Shown here piece by piece: positions 63,137 through 64,000 of a DNA stretch of 64,000 nucleotides. The notes under the pieces were generated by a model. The model searched no databases. It was given only the letters and a program-made list of their open reading frames with translations, and was not told where the DNA came from. The stretch is from Spirosoma aerolatum (GTDB lineage: Bacteria; Bacteroidota; Bacteroidia; Cytophagales; Spirosomataceae). The stretch covers positions 7,015,501 through 7,079,500 of the forward strand of contig NZ_CP020104.1 of the NCBI RefSeq assembly GCF_002056795.1. Reading direction: 5' to 3'. Every line of letters starts with the position of its first letter. The first letter of the stretch is position 1. The position numbers and the translations under genes are program-made.

Positions 63137-64000
63137 GGTTGCAGTTTACGGTTTAGGTGAATCGGGTAATACACAAAATACCAGCCAATGAAAGTAGCTG
63201 AAATAAGAATAATTCCGCCACTAACTACCGGGGGCAACGTCATACGGGTAATAAAACTTTCGAGAAAGCCAGCCGTGATAAAAATGGGGACCAACCCAAT
63301 GGCTATTTTAAGCCCTTGTTTGACTCCTCGCTTAAACGATTCCAGCCGCGAATACGTACCCGGAAACAGAAGGCTGTTCCCTACCGTCAGTCCTGCACAA
63401 CCCGCAATAACAATAGCCGAAATTTCGAGCGTACCGTGAATCCAGATTTTCAGAACCGAATCGAGCAGCAGACCTCGTTCGTAAAAGAAATACTGAAACG
63501 ATCCCAGCATCACCCCGTTATAAAACAACATAACGATGGTACCCACCGAGGCAAACAACCCGAAAATGAACGTGCGGAAAGCCACAAAAATGTTATTCAT
63601 GGTAATCTGAACAAACATCGTAGCCTGATCGCTGCTGTTATAAACGCCCAGTGGATCTCCCTTCTTGATGTTTTCGAGGGTCATGTTTACATACCAATCG
63701 CCCAGAATAAGCCGTACAAATGTATTATCGTGTGCCGCCGAAACCCAACCGAGTATACATGCCACCAGAAAAATCGCAGCCGCCAGCGCCAGCATTCGAT
63801 GCGACTGTTGAAATAAAAGCGGCAGTTCGTATTGCCAGAACAGCCGAAACCGTCCCCGATCGTCCCGCCGATTCTGCATCAGTCCCCGGTGCATTTGCCC
63901 GGCCAGCCCATTGAGGTATCGCGTTACATTCGCGTTCGGGTAGAAGGTTCGGGCGTACGACAGATCATCGGTCAGTTCCACAAAACGGGCCGTCAGTTCA
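63133..64000 (-). CDS. SpoIIM-family membrane protein, partial
   Basis: Stage II sporulation protein M-like membrane protein, common in non-sporulating Bacteroidota next to MoxR operons. About 288 residues are visible; the start lies right of the window, since the frame continues in conserved sequence (LTARFVELTDDLSYARTFYP) to the edge. Four or five helices follow from about residue 75, including LGSFQYFFYERGLLLDSVLK and IWIHGTLEISAIVIAGCAG, a hallmark of the family. Its role in these bacteria is unknown; a function in envelope assembly with MoxR is inferred. Confidence 0.88.
   Translation of the reverse strand, partial: ELTARFVELTDDLSYARTFYPNANVTRYLNGLAGQMHRGLMQNRRDDRGRFRLFWQYELPLLFQQSHRMLALAAAIFLVACILGWVSAAHDNTFVRLILGDWYVNMTLENIKKGDPLGVYNSSDQATMFVQITMNNIFVAFRTFIFGLFASVGTIVMLFYNGVMLGSFQYFFYERGLLLDSVLKIWIHGTLEISAIVIAGCAGLTVGNSLLFPGTYSRLESFKRGVKQGLKIAIGLVPIFITAGFLESFITRMTLPPVVSGGIILISATFIGWYFVYYPIHLNRKLQP

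Overview
The window looks like chromosomal DNA of a Bacteroidota member, most likely a Cytophagales/Spirosoma-type soil or water bacterium. The reasons are: a fused alpha/beta 2-oxo acid dehydrogenase E1; DUF1573, 3-coathanger/T9SS-type and YXWGXW secreted proteins; Wzi-family capsule proteins; a long SecA with the Bacteroidota insertion; a MoxR-DUF58-DUF4350-DUF4129-SpoIIM operon; promoter elements of the TTG-N19-TAnnTTTG type; and many starts without an evident Shine-Dalgarno sequence. No rRNA, tRNA, CRISPR array, prophage or complete insertion sequence was seen.

Layout. 1-5940: an E1 dehydrogenase running off the left edge, a DUF1573 protein, a prohibitin-like SPFH protein, an esterase and a beta-lactamase-fold hydrolase. 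6062-41269: one long minus-strand surface-polysaccharide locus of about 35 kb. Transcription starts next to secA with the Wza-like SLBB export protein, a Wzz-like chain-length protein and a GDP-mannose dehydratase. Then follow the CDP-sugar genes rfbF and rfbG, a Wzx-like flippase, and an unusual cassette (SDR, ThDP enzyme, acylating aldehyde dehydrogenase, HMG-like aldolase, SDR, rfbH). After that come a GT2, a Wzy-like polymerase, two GT4 enzymes, a decayed transposase, an O-acyltransferase, a beta-helix protein, a 21-repeat beta-roll adhesin, a T9SS-type protein, another GT4, and two Wzi paralogues flanking a WcaJ-like initiating phosphoglycosyltransferase. 41484-54482: mostly housekeeping genes (secA, a FabH-like synthase, DsbD-like, PhyH-like, glyA, tatC). 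54573-55421: a Uma2-family protein and a small partner. 55457-64000: a minus-strand MoxR/DUF58/DUF4350/DUF4129/SpoIIM operon running off the right edge.

How the polysaccharide genes fit together. The initiating transferase loads a sugar phosphate on undecaprenyl phosphate and the GTs extend it. Wzx flips the unit, Wzy polymerises it, Wzz sets chain length, the SLBB protein exports it and the Wzi proteins anchor it. RfbF, RfbG and RfbH should make a CDP-4-keto-3,6-dideoxyhexose. The neighbouring ThDP enzyme resembles the carboligase used to make 4-C-branched sugars such as yersiniose. It is encoded next to a complete DmpG/DmpF-like aldolase-dehydrogenase pair that could supply a longer 2-oxo acid donor. 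A branched, extended 3,6-dideoxy sugar is therefore the leading hypothesis for the novel biology here.

Other striking signals are a perfect 407-bp duplicated tract shared by two adjacent glycosyltransferases, a set of very long perfect inverted repeats at gene ends, and a DUF1016 protein whose nuclease domain has been cleanly deleted. All functional calls rest on reading the sequence and motif knowledge; no searches were run.
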